Positions 50,925 through 59,166 of a DNA stretch of 64,000 nucleotides are shown piece by piece (the first letter of the stretch is position 1; the number at the start of each line of letters is the position of its first letter). The notes beneath the pieces are model-generated. The model saw only the letters and a program-made list of their open reading frames with translations. It was not told the DNA's origin and did no database searches. Origin of the DNA: Micromonospora sp. NBC_00389 (GTDB lineage Bacteria > Actinomycetota > Actinomycetes > Mycobacteriales > Micromonosporaceae); NCBI RefSeq assembly GCF_036059255.1, contig NZ_CP107947.1:4898001-4962000 (forward strand), in the 5' to 3' direction. A program made the translations under genes and the position numbers.

Positions 50925-51743
50925 TCAGACCGTGGCGTTCGCGTGCCAGTCGCGCAGGAACGCGTCGACCAGGGCGTACGCCCGGGGGCGCAGGTCGAAG
51001 GACTCCTCCCGCCGGCGGCGGGCCATGTGGCACAGTCCGTCGGCAGCCTCGTTGAGCGGGTGGCCGCTGTGACCCTTGACGTGCGCGAAGGTCAGGCCGG
51101 GGCGGTGGGCCACCTGCTCGGCGAGCCGGACCAGGGTCGGCTGGTCGGACCAGCGGCGCTCCCGCAGGCTGTAGCCGGCGGGCATCGCATCGGTCTCGCC
51201 GGCCTGCCAGCGGTGCAGGTATCGCAGAGCGGTCAGGCTGTCCAGCAGCACGGTCATGCCGGTCGGCACCTCGTCATACCCGGTCAGCAGGTAGTCGACC
51301 GCGCGCAGTTCGTCGACGAGCACCCGGGAGGCGCCGGTCGGGTCGAGCCTGCCGGTACCCCGACCAAGCAGGCCGTAATGGCCGTCGCTGACCACGTACC
51401 CGATGCCACCGGCGCGGCCCTTCCAGCTGGCGTCGGTCGCAGCCACCAGCGGCGCGGACGCCCCCGCCCAGCGGATCACCCGGCCGCGCCCGCGCTGCGG
51501 GTCCGGGCGCGGCGGAGCGTGCTCGGTGTGCTCGCCAGCGAGCCGCTCGGCGGTATCGAGCAGTTCGCTGGCGGAGGTCAGCTCGTCGTAGTGGGCGGCA
51601 GTGAGGGCGAGGCGGACGGCGTCACCGATCCGCTGGCAGTCGTCGCAGCGGGTGGAGCGGGCGTAGGGACGGAGGGTGACTGCCCGGCCGTGCAATGGTG
51701 GGGGGAGTTCGGCCAGGGCACGGAGGAATTCATCGGGCCGCAC
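50925..51743 (-). CDS. RNase H-family protein with N-terminal extension
   Basis: 272 residues from ATG 51743. RNase H fold with catalytic acids in VAATDASWKGRAGGIGYV (Asp), DELRAVDYLL (Glu), VLLDSLTALRYL (Asp) and HVKGHSGHPLNEAADGL (His, Asp). A 100-residue N-terminal extension carries a CDDC pair (STRCDDCQRIGDA). It would cut RNA in RNA/DNA hybrids. It sits 92 bases upstream of the ATPase gene on the same strand, so it may belong to the same module. Confidence 0.85.
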   Translation of the reverse strand: MRPDEFLRALAELPPPLHGRAVTLRPYARSTRCDDCQRIGDAVRLALTAAHYDELTSASELLDTAERLAGEHTEHAPPRPDPQRGRGRVIRWAGASAPLVAATDASWKGRAGGIGYVVSDGHYGLLGRGTGRLDPTGASRVLVDELRAVDYLLTGYDEVPTGMTVLLDSLTALRYLHRWQAGETDAMPAGYSLRERRWSDQPTLVRLAEQVAHRPGLTFAHVKGHSGHPLNEAADGLCHMARRRREESFDLRPRAYALVDAFLRDWHANATV

Positions 51744-51770
51744 GACGCCTCCTGACGTCTCAGGGGAGTT

Positions 51771-52514
51771 TCAGAGGACCTTGATGGAGTCAACCTGGAG
51801 CAGCGGAACGGTGGTCTCGCCGCCGATCTGGGTGTCGTAGCTGAAGGAGCCGAGCACCGTGACGTTGGCGCGGAAGACGTCGTCCTCGACGAGGTTGTCG
51901 AGGTCCGACTCGGATCCGTTGAAGATGGTGTTGGTCTCGTAGTCGTACTCCTCAGCCATTCGGCGGTGAGCGACGTTCGCCCGGAAGCTGTCGACGCCAG
52001 TGGCCGCGTCGAACTGGGTGACCCGCCCGTAGACGACGTAGGTCTTCCCCAGGTAACCGTCCGGGTCCTTCGCGATCAGCTTCCACTGCCGCTCAGTGAG
52101 CGTCTTGTACGACGGCGGCTTCGGCTTGGGCGGCGGGACCGTCTTCGTCGGGCTGGGGCTGGCGCTGGTAGGGGCCGCGCTGGTCGGGGCGGCAGTGGTG
52201 GGAGCGGCTGTCGTCGGCGACACGTTGGTGGGACTGATCGCAGGCGAGCTGCTGGCACCGGCGGTCGCCTCCGGTTCGTCGCCGGCGACCATGCCGATGA
52301 CAGCGCCGCCGCAGCAGAGGGCGATGGCCAGGGCGATGCCACCGACAGCCCACGCCCGCACGTGGGACCGCTTCTCGCTGGTGACCGGGCCGAGCTCGCC
52401 GACGAGCAGGATGTCGGCAGTCGTGGCGGACGGCGGACCGACGACCGGCGGCATCGGAGGCTGCGGCAGTTCGGTCGGTTGGTCGGGCCGATTCGGGGTG
52501 GTCGGGTCCGTCAT
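51771..52514 (-). CDS. Membrane-anchored protein with Thr/Ala/Pro linker, hypothetical
   Basis: 247 residues. A Pro-rich cytoplasmic part, one span (AWAVGGIALAIALCCGGAVI), a long Ala/Pro/Ser/Thr linker typical of wall-spanning segments (about residues 80-130), and an extracytoplasmic domain beginning YKTLTERQWKLIAKDPDGYL and including KTYVVYGRVTQFD, an OB-like beta region. Probably an envelope sensor or binding protein. No closer family. Confidence 0.65.
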   Translation of the reverse strand: MTDPTTPNRPDQPTELPQPPMPPVVGPPSATTADILLVGELGPVTSEKRSHVRAWAVGGIALAIALCCGGAVIGMVAGDEPEATAGASSSPAISPTNVSPTTAAPTTAAPTSAAPTSASPSPTKTVPPPKPKPPSYKTLTERQWKLIAKDPDGYLGKTYVVYGRVTQFDAATGVDSFRANVAHRRMAEEYDYETNTIFNGSESDLDNLVEDDVFRANVTVLGSFSYDTQIGGETTVPLLQVDSIKVL

Positions 52515-52597
52515 GACAGGGCTCCTCGTGTGAACAGTTGGGCTGTGAACAGCCGGGGCGGATCGTTCAGACCCGCCCCGGTGCTACGGGGGAGTGG

Positions 52598-53122
52598 TCA
52601 GCCGAGCGAGACGTCGACGCCGCCGGAGAAGGGCGAGTCGTGCAGCTCGAGCTTGGCGATCTTGACGTTCTTCGGGATGTCGAAGACGACGACGCCGCTG
52701 ACCTGGTTGCCGGGGTTGACGTCGTTGAGGAACGTCTCGGCGTTCTTGTTGGCGTAGATGGCGGCGCCGCCGTCGGCGGAGTACTCGGTGCCGTCGGCCG
52801 CGTACGCCTTCTGGCTGCTGCCGTCGAACATCTGCGCTTCCTTGCCGATGTTCTTCACGTTGACCGTGACCAGGCAGAACTGGCCCTGCGCCTTCTGGCC
52901 GAGCAGGTCGCTGCCGACCTTGGCGACGCCGCACTTGGCGGACTTCACCGTGAACTCGAACTTGCCGTCGCGGGCCGCCTCGCCCACCTTCGCGGTCTTC
53001 GCCGGGGCGTCTTCGCCCGTGCCGCTGCCGCCGGAGCTCGTGGACTTGTCGGCTGCACCGGAGCCGCAGCCCAGGGCGATGAGACCGGTGGCGATCAGAG
53101 CGAGAGTGGTGGTCTTGCGCAT
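52598..53122 (-). CDS. DUF4352-type lipoprotein
   Basis: 174 residues. Lipobox IALGC at the end of a signal peptide (RKTTTLALIATGLIALGC), a Ser/Gly linker, and a DUF4352 beta-sandwich (FEFTVKSAKCGVAKVG, GQFCLVTVNVKNIGKEAQMF, SGVVVFDIPKNVKIAKLELH). Cell-surface protein of unknown ligand; the two core Cys may form a disulfide. Confidence 0.82.
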   Translation of the reverse strand: MRKTTTLALIATGLIALGCGSGAADKSTSSGGSGTGEDAPAKTAKVGEAARDGKFEFTVKSAKCGVAKVGSDLLGQKAQGQFCLVTVNVKNIGKEAQMFDGSSQKAYAADGTEYSADGGAAIYANKNAETFLNDVNPGNQVSGVVVFDIPKNVKIAKLELHDSPFSGGVDVSLG

Positions 53123-53206
53123 CGTTGTCCTCCTGTTGTGAACGTTGCGGCGTCAATAAGAACATCGTCCGCGAACGGTGTCAACAGACGATCTCGTGCT
53201 TGACAG

Positions 53207-55129
53207 ATGTGCGAGACTTTCGACGTGCAGGAGAACCCGACCATCACGGCAGCGGAGACCGCCCGGCTCGCCGGCGTCGGTCGCGCTGCGGTCAGCAACT
53301 GGCGCAAAAGGCACCCCGACTTCCCCGCCCCGGTGGGCGGGACGACGGCGAGCCCCGAGTTCGACCTGATCCAGGTCGAGCAATGGCTACGCACCCAGGG
53401 CAAGCTCCCCGAGCTCGCCACCGCCGACCGGCTCTGGCGACACCTCGCCGCGGCTAGCGACTCCCCAGCCGCCGGGCTCGCGGCCGTCGGTGCGCTGCTG
53501 CTGGCCCGTCAGCGCGGCTCCCGAAGCGGTCACCCCGACGCACAGCTCGCGCCGCTGCTGCCCGACGTCGACGCCCTCGCCGACGAACTGAGCCCGCAGG
53601 GCGCGTTCGACGAGCTGTGGCAGCGGTTCTCCGCACCCGGACCCGGCCGCCCATTCGCCACCCCCGACGACCTCGCCGACCTGATGATCGGGCTCGCCAG
53701 CGTCGGCGGCGGCTCAGTGCTCGACCCGGCCGCCGGCTCCGGTGCCATCCTGCGAGCCGCCGTCCGCGCCGGCGGCACCTCGGTGTACGGGCAGGAACTC
53801 GACGAGGACCTGGCCCGGCTCGCCGGCCTGTGGCTGGCCCTGCACGACGTACCCGGAGAGGTCTGCCCCGGTGACTCACTGCGCGCCGACGCCTTCGCCG
53901 GCCGCGCCGTCGACGCCGTCGTCTGCCACCCACCGTTCGGCGCCACCAACTGGGGCGACGAGGAACTCGGGCACGACCCACGCTGGATCGTCGGCACCAC
54001 ACCCCGTACCGAACCGGAGCTGGCCTGGGCGCAGCACGCCCTGGCCCACCTGCGGGTCGGCGGACACGCCGTACTGCTGATGCCGCCCACGGTGGCCAGC
54101 CGGCGCGCCGGCAAGCGGATCCGCAGCGAGCTGCTGCGCCGAGGCCACCTGCGCGCCGTCATCGCGCTCCCGCCGGGTGTGGCGGCGCCGCACGGCGTAC
54201 CGCTGCACCTGTGGGTGCTGCGGCGGGCTGCGGCCGACGCGCCGCCACCGGCGCGGGCGCTTCTGATCGACGCCGCCGGAGGCGACCTGACCGACACCGT
54301 GCCACGCGTGCTGGCCGCGTGGCGGGCGTTCGCCGCTGCTGCGGACGCCGACGTCGAGGAAGTCGGCTTCGCCCGCGCGGTCCCGGTCATCGAACTTCTC
54401 GATGAGGAGGTCGACCTCACCCCCGCGCGCCGGCAACCGGCCGTCGCGGGCGAGGCTTCGGGAGAGCATCTGGTACGCACTAGAGAGCGGCTGGCCGCCA
54501 TCGTCGGCGAGCTGCCGGCGCTGCTGCCGCAGGTCACACCCGCGCCCGACGGGTCGGACGGCCTCTTCCTCACGGTGGGGGAGCTGGCGAAGACCGGGGC
54601 GCTCCAACTGATCGGCCCGGTCCGCGCCGGCACGTCCACACCCACACCCGACGGGCCGCCGGTGCTCACCGTGCCGGACGTGCTCGCCGGGGTGGAGGCG
54701 TCCGGGCGGGTCGACGACCGGTTCGGGCAGGAGATCCTTCTCGCCGTGGGGGACGTGGTGGTGCCGATGATCGCGCGGCAGCTCATCCCGCGGGTGGTCA
54801 CCGCCGACGGCGCGCTGTTGGGGCGCAACCTCTACCTGCTGCGACCCAACCCGGCGGCACTGGATCCGTGGTTCCTGGCTGGGCAGCTGCGGACGTCGGC
54901 CAACGAGAAGCAGGCGTCGAGTCTGTCGGGGACGATGCGGTTCGACATTCGACGGGCGCAGGTGCGGCGGCTATCGCTCGACGAGCAACGGGCGCACGGG
55001 GACGCGTTCCGGCGCCTCGACGCCTTCGAGTCAGCGATCCGGCAGGCCGCCTCGCTGGGAGCGGAGCTGGCTCAACTCACCGCCGACGGCCTGGCGCGTG
55101 GGTCGATCCGGCCGGACGACCCGCGGTGA
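53207..55129 (+). CDS. Stand-alone N6-adenine DNA methylase-like protein
   Basis: 640 residues from ATG 53207 (GTG 53225 is possible). Residues about 12-62 are an HTH of the AlpA/MerR type (TAAETARLAGVGRAAVSNWR). The methylase domain follows: SAM motif DPAAGSG at 173-179 and motif IV, which reads HPPF at 241-244 where N/D/S-PP-Y/F is expected. The C-terminal 200 residues resemble a target-recognition/HsdS-like half (LLAVGDVVVPMIARQLIPRV, SGTMRFDIRRAQVRRL). Similar single-gene proteins are common in actinomycetes without a nuclease partner. The His in motif IV may impair methyl transfer. Confidence 0.82.
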   Translation: MCETFDVQENPTITAAETARLAGVGRAAVSNWRKRHPDFPAPVGGTTASPEFDLIQVEQWLRTQGKLPELATADRLWRHLAAASDSPAAGLAAVGALLLARQRGSRSGHPDAQLAPLLPDVDALADELSPQGAFDELWQRFSAPGPGRPFATPDDLADLMIGLASVGGGSVLDPAAGSGAILRAAVRAGGTSVYGQELDEDLARLAGLWLALHDVPGEVCPGDSLRADAFAGRAVDAVVCHPPFGATNWGDEELGHDPRWIVGTTPRTEPELAWAQHALAHLRVGGHAVLLMPPTVASRRAGKRIRSELLRRGHLRAVIALPPGVAAPHGVPLHLWVLRRAAADAPPPARALLIDAAGGDLTDTVPRVLAAWRAFAAAADADVEEVGFARAVPVIELLDEEVDLTPARRQPAVAGEASGEHLVRTRERLAAIVGELPALLPQVTPAPDGSDGLFLTVGELAKTGALQLIGPVRAGTSTPTPDGPPVLTVPDVLAGVEASGRVDDRFGQEILLAVGDVVVPMIARQLIPRVVTADGALLGRNLYLLRPNPAALDPWFLAGQLRTSANEKQASSLSGTMRFDIRRAQVRRLSLDEQRAHGDAFRRLDAFESAIRQAASLGAELAQLTADGLARGSIRPDDPR

Positions 55130-55131
55130 GG

Positions 55132-55533
55132 TCAGACCTCGACGATGGGCCAGTCGTCGCCGAGCACCTTCCGCACCTGATCGGCCCGAGACGTGATGAG
55201 GCCGGCAGCGTTGCTGATCGCGACGAAGGCTGCGTGGCCGGCTCCGAGGCGGCCGGCCTGCCGAGCCATGCCCCCGATCACGGGACAGTCGTCGGCCCGG
55301 TCGACGTGCAGGGCCGGTGTGATGACGCGTACGGCTGGGTTGCGACGCAGCATCGACAGGTACTCGTGCTCGGTGTGGTCGAGCAGGCTGTACGCCTCGA
55401 GCAGGCAGACCAGCGGCACGGCAACCGTCGCATCGGCGTCGGCCGCCTCCACCATCGCCTCACCGACGGCGTCGACACCCTGGGCGTAGGCCATCAGGGC
55501 GCCGGTGTCGAGCACGTAGACCGGTGTGCTCAC
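55132..55533 (-). CDS. PIN-domain toxin (VapC-like)
   Basis: 133 residues from GTG 55533, overlapping the antitoxin stop (GTGA). PIN features: first acid in VYVLDTGALMAYAQG, second in CLLEAYSLLDH, and GHAAFVAISNAAGLITSRAD, where the third acid position is less clear (His-Ala in place of Asp). VapC proteins cleave tRNA or rRNA loops. The downstream methylase gene ends only two bases from it, tail to tail. Confidence 0.8.
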   Translation of the reverse strand: MSTPVYVLDTGALMAYAQGVDAVGEAMVEAADADATVAVPLVCLLEAYSLLDHTEHEYLSMLRRNPAVRVITPALHVDRADDCPVIGGMARQAGRLGAGHAAFVAISNAAGLITSRADQVRKVLGDDWPIVEV

Positions 55534-55841
55534 GCCGCACTCGGCCGGTCGAAGTCGGCGCGGACCTCGTCGACCGGGCGCTCCAGCAGCTCCGCCACAC
55601 GGGCTATCGCCGCTTCGCGCATCTCCGCGGTTACCTGGCGGGCCGCCAGCCGCTGCATCGCGCCCTCCGGGTCGTACGGGAACTCGCCGTGCCCGGCTGC
55701 CCGCAGAGCAGTCCGCATGTCGTCGGATATCCGACGGCGGCGCAGCGCTTCGGTGACATACGCGGAAACCTGGCGGGCCGGGAGCGCATCCAGCTGCTCG
55801 GCCACGTCATCAGGGACCGAGATCGTCACACGCCGACTCAT
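55530..55841 (-). CDS. Ribbon-helix-helix antitoxin (VapB/CopG-like)
   Basis: 103 residues from ATG 55841. N-terminal RHH: RRVTISVPDDVAEQLDAL then VSAYVTEALRRR; the C-terminal part (AARQVTAEMREAAIARVAEL) should wrap the PIN toxin. Antitoxin-first order with a four-base overlap is standard for such pairs; the RHH dimer would repress their promoter in the 140 bases before hsdM. Confidence 0.8.
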   Translation of the reverse strand: MSRRVTISVPDDVAEQLDALPARQVSAYVTEALRRRRISDDMRTALRAAGHGEFPYDPEGAMQRLAARQVTAEMREAAIARVAELLERPVDEVRADFDRPSAA

Positions 55842-55981
55842 ACTCCTGAGCCTAGCGAAGTATGAATCCTCCGTCAGCGACGACCCGCTGACACACGGTT
55901 GATCATCTCCACCAAGTGGGGGACCCCGGCGACGCGGGCCAGCAGCAATACTCCTGACTTAAGGCAATCGAAAGGAACCTG

Positions 55982-57943
55982 GTGAGTACCAAGCACCAAG
56001 AGCTCGCGAACTTCATCTGGTCGGTCGCCGACCTGCTCCGCGGCGACTACAAGCAGTCCGAGTACGGCCGGGTGGTCCTTCCCCTGACCGTGCTGCGTCG
56101 GCTCGACTGCGTGTTGGAGCCAACGAAGGATGCGGTGCTCGCCCGGCACAAACAGCTCAAGGACATGGGCGTGCAGAACATGGACCCGGTGCTGCGCAAG
56201 ACCGCCGGGCTGTCGTTCTACAACACCAGCGAGATGTCCTTCCGCAAGCTGCTCGGCGACCAGGACCACGTAGCGCTGAACCTGCGTGCCTACATCGGTG
56301 GCTTCTCCCCGGGTGCGGTCGACGTGCTGGAGAAGTACGGCTTCGACACCCAGATCAGCCGCCTCGCCGAGGCCGGACTGCTTTACCAGGTGATCGCCAA
56401 GTTCGCCGACATCGACCTGCACCCGGACGTGGTCTCCAACCACCAGATGGGCTACGTCTTCGAGGAGCTGATCCGTCGCTTCTCCGAAATCAGCAACGAG
56501 ACCGCCGGTGAGCACTTCACCCCGCGCGAGGTCATCAAGCTGATGGTCAACCTCCTGCTCGCCCCCGACGAGGACGACCTGGTCACCCCGGGCATCGTCC
56601 GCAAGGTCTACGACCCGGCCTGCGGCACCGGCGGCATGCTCAGCGAGGCCCAGGACCACATCCAGGAGCACAACCCACACGCCACCGTCGAGGTGTACGG
56701 GCAGGAACTCAACGGCGAGACATACGCGATCTGCCGCTCCGACATGATGCTCAAGGGTGGCGACCCCACGAAGATCGCCTACGGCAACTCCTTCAGCCAG
56801 GACGGCCACGAGAGCGAGCGCTTCGACTACATGCTCGCCAACCCGCCGTTCGGGGTGGAGTGGAAGAAGGTCGAGAACTACATCAAGGCCGAGCACGCCC
56901 GCGGCCACGCCGGCCGGTTCGGCGCCGGTCTGCCGCGGATCAACGACGGCTCGCTGCTCTTCCTCCAGCACATGATCTCAAAGATGAAGCGCCCCGAGGA
57001 CGGTGGCAGCCGGCTGGCGATCGTCTTCAACGGCTCGCCGCTCTTCACCGGAGCCGCCGGGTCGGGGGAGTCGGAGATCCGCCGCTGGATCCTAGAAAAC
57101 GACCTCCTAGAGGGCATCGTCGCCCTGCCTGACCAGCTCTTCTACAACACCGGCATCTCCACGTACTTCTGGATCCTTACCAACCGCAAGGACCCAGCCC
57201 GCCGCCGCAAGGTCGTGCTGCTCGACGGCCGCGACTACTGGACCAAGATGCGCAAGAGCCTCGGCGACAAGCGCAAGATGCTCACCGACGAGCACATCGC
57301 CGAGCTGACCCGGGCGTACGTCGACGCGTTGTCCATCGCGGACGATCCGGAGCACCCGCAGCACGCCAAGGTGAAGGTCTTCAAGACCACTGATTTTGGT
57401 TACCAGCGGATCACCGTCGAGCGGCCGCTGCGATTGCGCTTCGAGGTCACCGAGGAGACCGTGGCGCTTCTCGCAGAGGCACGGGCGGTGCTCAAATACG
57501 CCGAGCGGGATTCGCTGCTGGCCGGGGCGAAGTCGCTGATCGGTACGAGGTCTGCGACGCGGGCCGAGTTCGCGATGAAGCTGAACGGACTGGGGAAGCT
57601 GCCGGCTGCGGTGGAGAAGGCGGTGTGGGAGGCGTTCTCGGTCAGCGACCCGGAGGGGGAGGTGCAGACCGACCGCAAGGGCAAGCCGCTGCCGGACGCC
57701 GATCTGCGCGACAACGAGAATGTGCCGCTGAACGATGACATCCACGACTACCTCAAGCGCGACGTGCTGCCGAACGTCCCCGACGCCTGGATCGACGAGA
57801 CCAAGACCAAGATCGGCTATGAGATCCCCTTCACTCGCCACTTCTACGCCTACCAGTCGCCGCGTCCTCTGGCCGAGATCGACGCCGAGATCAAGGCGCT
57901 GGAAGCGGAGATTCAGGCCCTGCTCGGCGAGGTGACCTCTTGA
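55982..57943 (+). CDS. hsdM: Type I restriction-modification system, modification subunit
   Basis: 653 residues from GTG 55982, with AAAGGAA upstream. HsdM N-terminal helical domain (LANFIWSVADLLRGDYKQSE), then the methylase domain with motif I DPACGTGGML (about 211-220) and motif IV NPPFGVEWKK (about 289-298), both intact, unlike the methylase at 53207. A C-terminal coiled region ends the protein (EIDAEIKALEAEIQALLGEV). It methylates adenine as HsdM2S and forms part of the restriction complex. Its stop overlaps the TTG of hsdS. Confidence 0.95.
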   Translation: MSTKHQELANFIWSVADLLRGDYKQSEYGRVVLPLTVLRRLDCVLEPTKDAVLARHKQLKDMGVQNMDPVLRKTAGLSFYNTSEMSFRKLLGDQDHVALNLRAYIGGFSPGAVDVLEKYGFDTQISRLAEAGLLYQVIAKFADIDLHPDVVSNHQMGYVFEELIRRFSEISNETAGEHFTPREVIKLMVNLLLAPDEDDLVTPGIVRKVYDPACGTGGMLSEAQDHIQEHNPHATVEVYGQELNGETYAICRSDMMLKGGDPTKIAYGNSFSQDGHESERFDYMLANPPFGVEWKKVENYIKAEHARGHAGRFGAGLPRINDGSLLFLQHMISKMKRPEDGGSRLAIVFNGSPLFTGAAGSGESEIRRWILENDLLEGIVALPDQLFYNTGISTYFWILTNRKDPARRRKVVLLDGRDYWTKMRKSLGDKRKMLTDEHIAELTRAYVDALSIADDPEHPQHAKVKVFKTTDFGYQRITVERPLRLRFEVTEETVALLAEARAVLKYAERDSLLAGAKSLIGTRSATRAEFAMKLNGLGKLPAAVEKAVWEAFSVSDPEGEVQTDRKGKPLPDADLRDNENVPLNDDIHDYLKRDVLPNVPDAWIDETKTKIGYEIPFTRHFYAYQSPRPLAEIDAEIKALEAEIQALLGEVTS

Positions 57944-59166
57944 CGGTTCCTGTCAGCTGGCCTCGCCAGCGCCTCGGGCGCGTCGCGCGTACCATCGGAG
58001 GATCTGGCTTCCCTCCTGAGTATCAGGGCTCATCTGAGGGTGACCTTCCCTTCGCTAAGGTGTCCGACCTTCGCTTTCCCGGAAATGAATCTGGCGTTTC
58101 GACAGCTGCGAACTACGTATCGCGTGCCCAAGCTCGTCAGCTTGCTGCGCGCATCATTCCTCCGGGATCCGTGGTTTTTCCGAAGGTGGGTGCGGCACTC
58201 CTGGGCAATGCGAGAGCCCAGACCCTTCATGAGTGCCTTATCGACAACAACATGATGGCTGTGGTGCCACACGCCGGCGATCCTCGCTATTGGCTTTATC
58301 TACTTTCCACCATCGATCTCGGTGAGCTCTCTCTTGGTGGACCTCTCCCTTACGTGAGCGAAGCCCAAGTTCGTGATATTCGAGTCTCAGTCCCGCCGCT
58401 CGACGAACAGCGGCGGATTGCCGACTTCCTCGACGCTGCCACAGCTCGACTGGATACACTCGCCGCTTTGCATAAAAGAACCCGCCACGCGATTGCTGGA
58501 CGAGCCCGAGCCTATGTTGATGACGTGGCCGCGCGGGTGACATCAACTGTTCGCTTCAAGTATGTCGTGCGGTACCGTGAGGGCCCCGGGATCATGGCTG
58601 CCGACTTCCGCGAATCTGGCGTTCCTCTCGTCCGAGTAGCGGGCCTCAAGGGCCGTTCGGCCTCACTGGCTGGCTGCAACTACCTTGACGAATCTAAGGT
58701 GTTGACAAGCTGGCGGAAGTTCCGTATCCGTATGGGCGATTACCTGCTGAGCGCCAGCGCGTCGACAGGTCAGGTATCCGTCGTTGACGATCCCGACCTT
58801 GTCGGAGCCGTCCCTTATACGGGGATTATCATACTGAGGCCAGCAAGGCCCGACGTGGACATGGGATTTGTCGAGGCAATGCTTGCTTCCAGCATGTTCC
58901 TATCGCAGATCGATCAACTGAAGGCTGGTATGGCAATACAGCACTTCGGCCCCACGCATCTATCGTCAGTTGACCTACCCTGGCTCGACAGAGCCGAGCG
59001 GACGAAAATTGGGCACAACTACCAACGCCTCCTTAACGAAGCCAGCTCCCTGTGCGGTCGACTTGACCGCGCATTGAACCTGCTCGAGGAGCGGCGGCAG
59101 GCGCTGATTATGGCGGCCGTTACCGGTCAGATTGAGGTGGCCACGGCGCGGGGAGTGGACGTATGA
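57940..59166 (+). CDS. hsdS: Type I restriction-modification system, specificity subunit
   Basis: 408 residues from TTG 57940 in a TTGA overlap with hsdM. Two target-recognition regions with conserved linkers: the central VPPLDEQRRIADFLDAATAR-type helix and the terminal RQALIMAAVTGQIEVATARG. The first and second variable regions (about 58000-58380 and 58560-58960) have a visibly lower GC content than hsdM and hsdR, the usual sign of exchange of recognition domains. DNA target cannot be deduced. Confidence 0.92.
   Translation: MTVPVSWPRQRLGRVARTIGGSGFPPEYQGSSEGDLPFAKVSDLRFPGNESGVSTAANYVSRAQARQLAARIIPPGSVVFPKVGAALLGNARAQTLHECLIDNNMMAVVPHAGDPRYWLYLLSTIDLGELSLGGPLPYVSEAQVRDIRVSVPPLDEQRRIADFLDAATARLDTLAALHKRTRHAIAGRARAYVDDVAARVTSTVRFKYVVRYREGPGIMAADFRESGVPLVRVAGLKGRSASLAGCNYLDESKVLTSWRKFRIRMGDYLLSASASTGQVSVVDDPDLVGAVPYTGIIILRPARPDVDMGFVEAMLASSMFLSQIDQLKAGMAIQHFGPTHLSSVDLPWLDRAERTKIGHNYQRLLNEASSLCGRLDRALNLLEERRQALIMAAVTGQIEVATARGVDV

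Noticed and set aside
48448..51072. 874-codon rightward open frame opposite the zinc-hook ATPase
   Set aside because: No protein-like composition; antisense to a gene with complete ATPase motifs.
53200..53205. TTGACA as -35 box for the methylase gene
   Set aside because: It lies two bases before the ATG with no matching -10, so it cannot serve this start.
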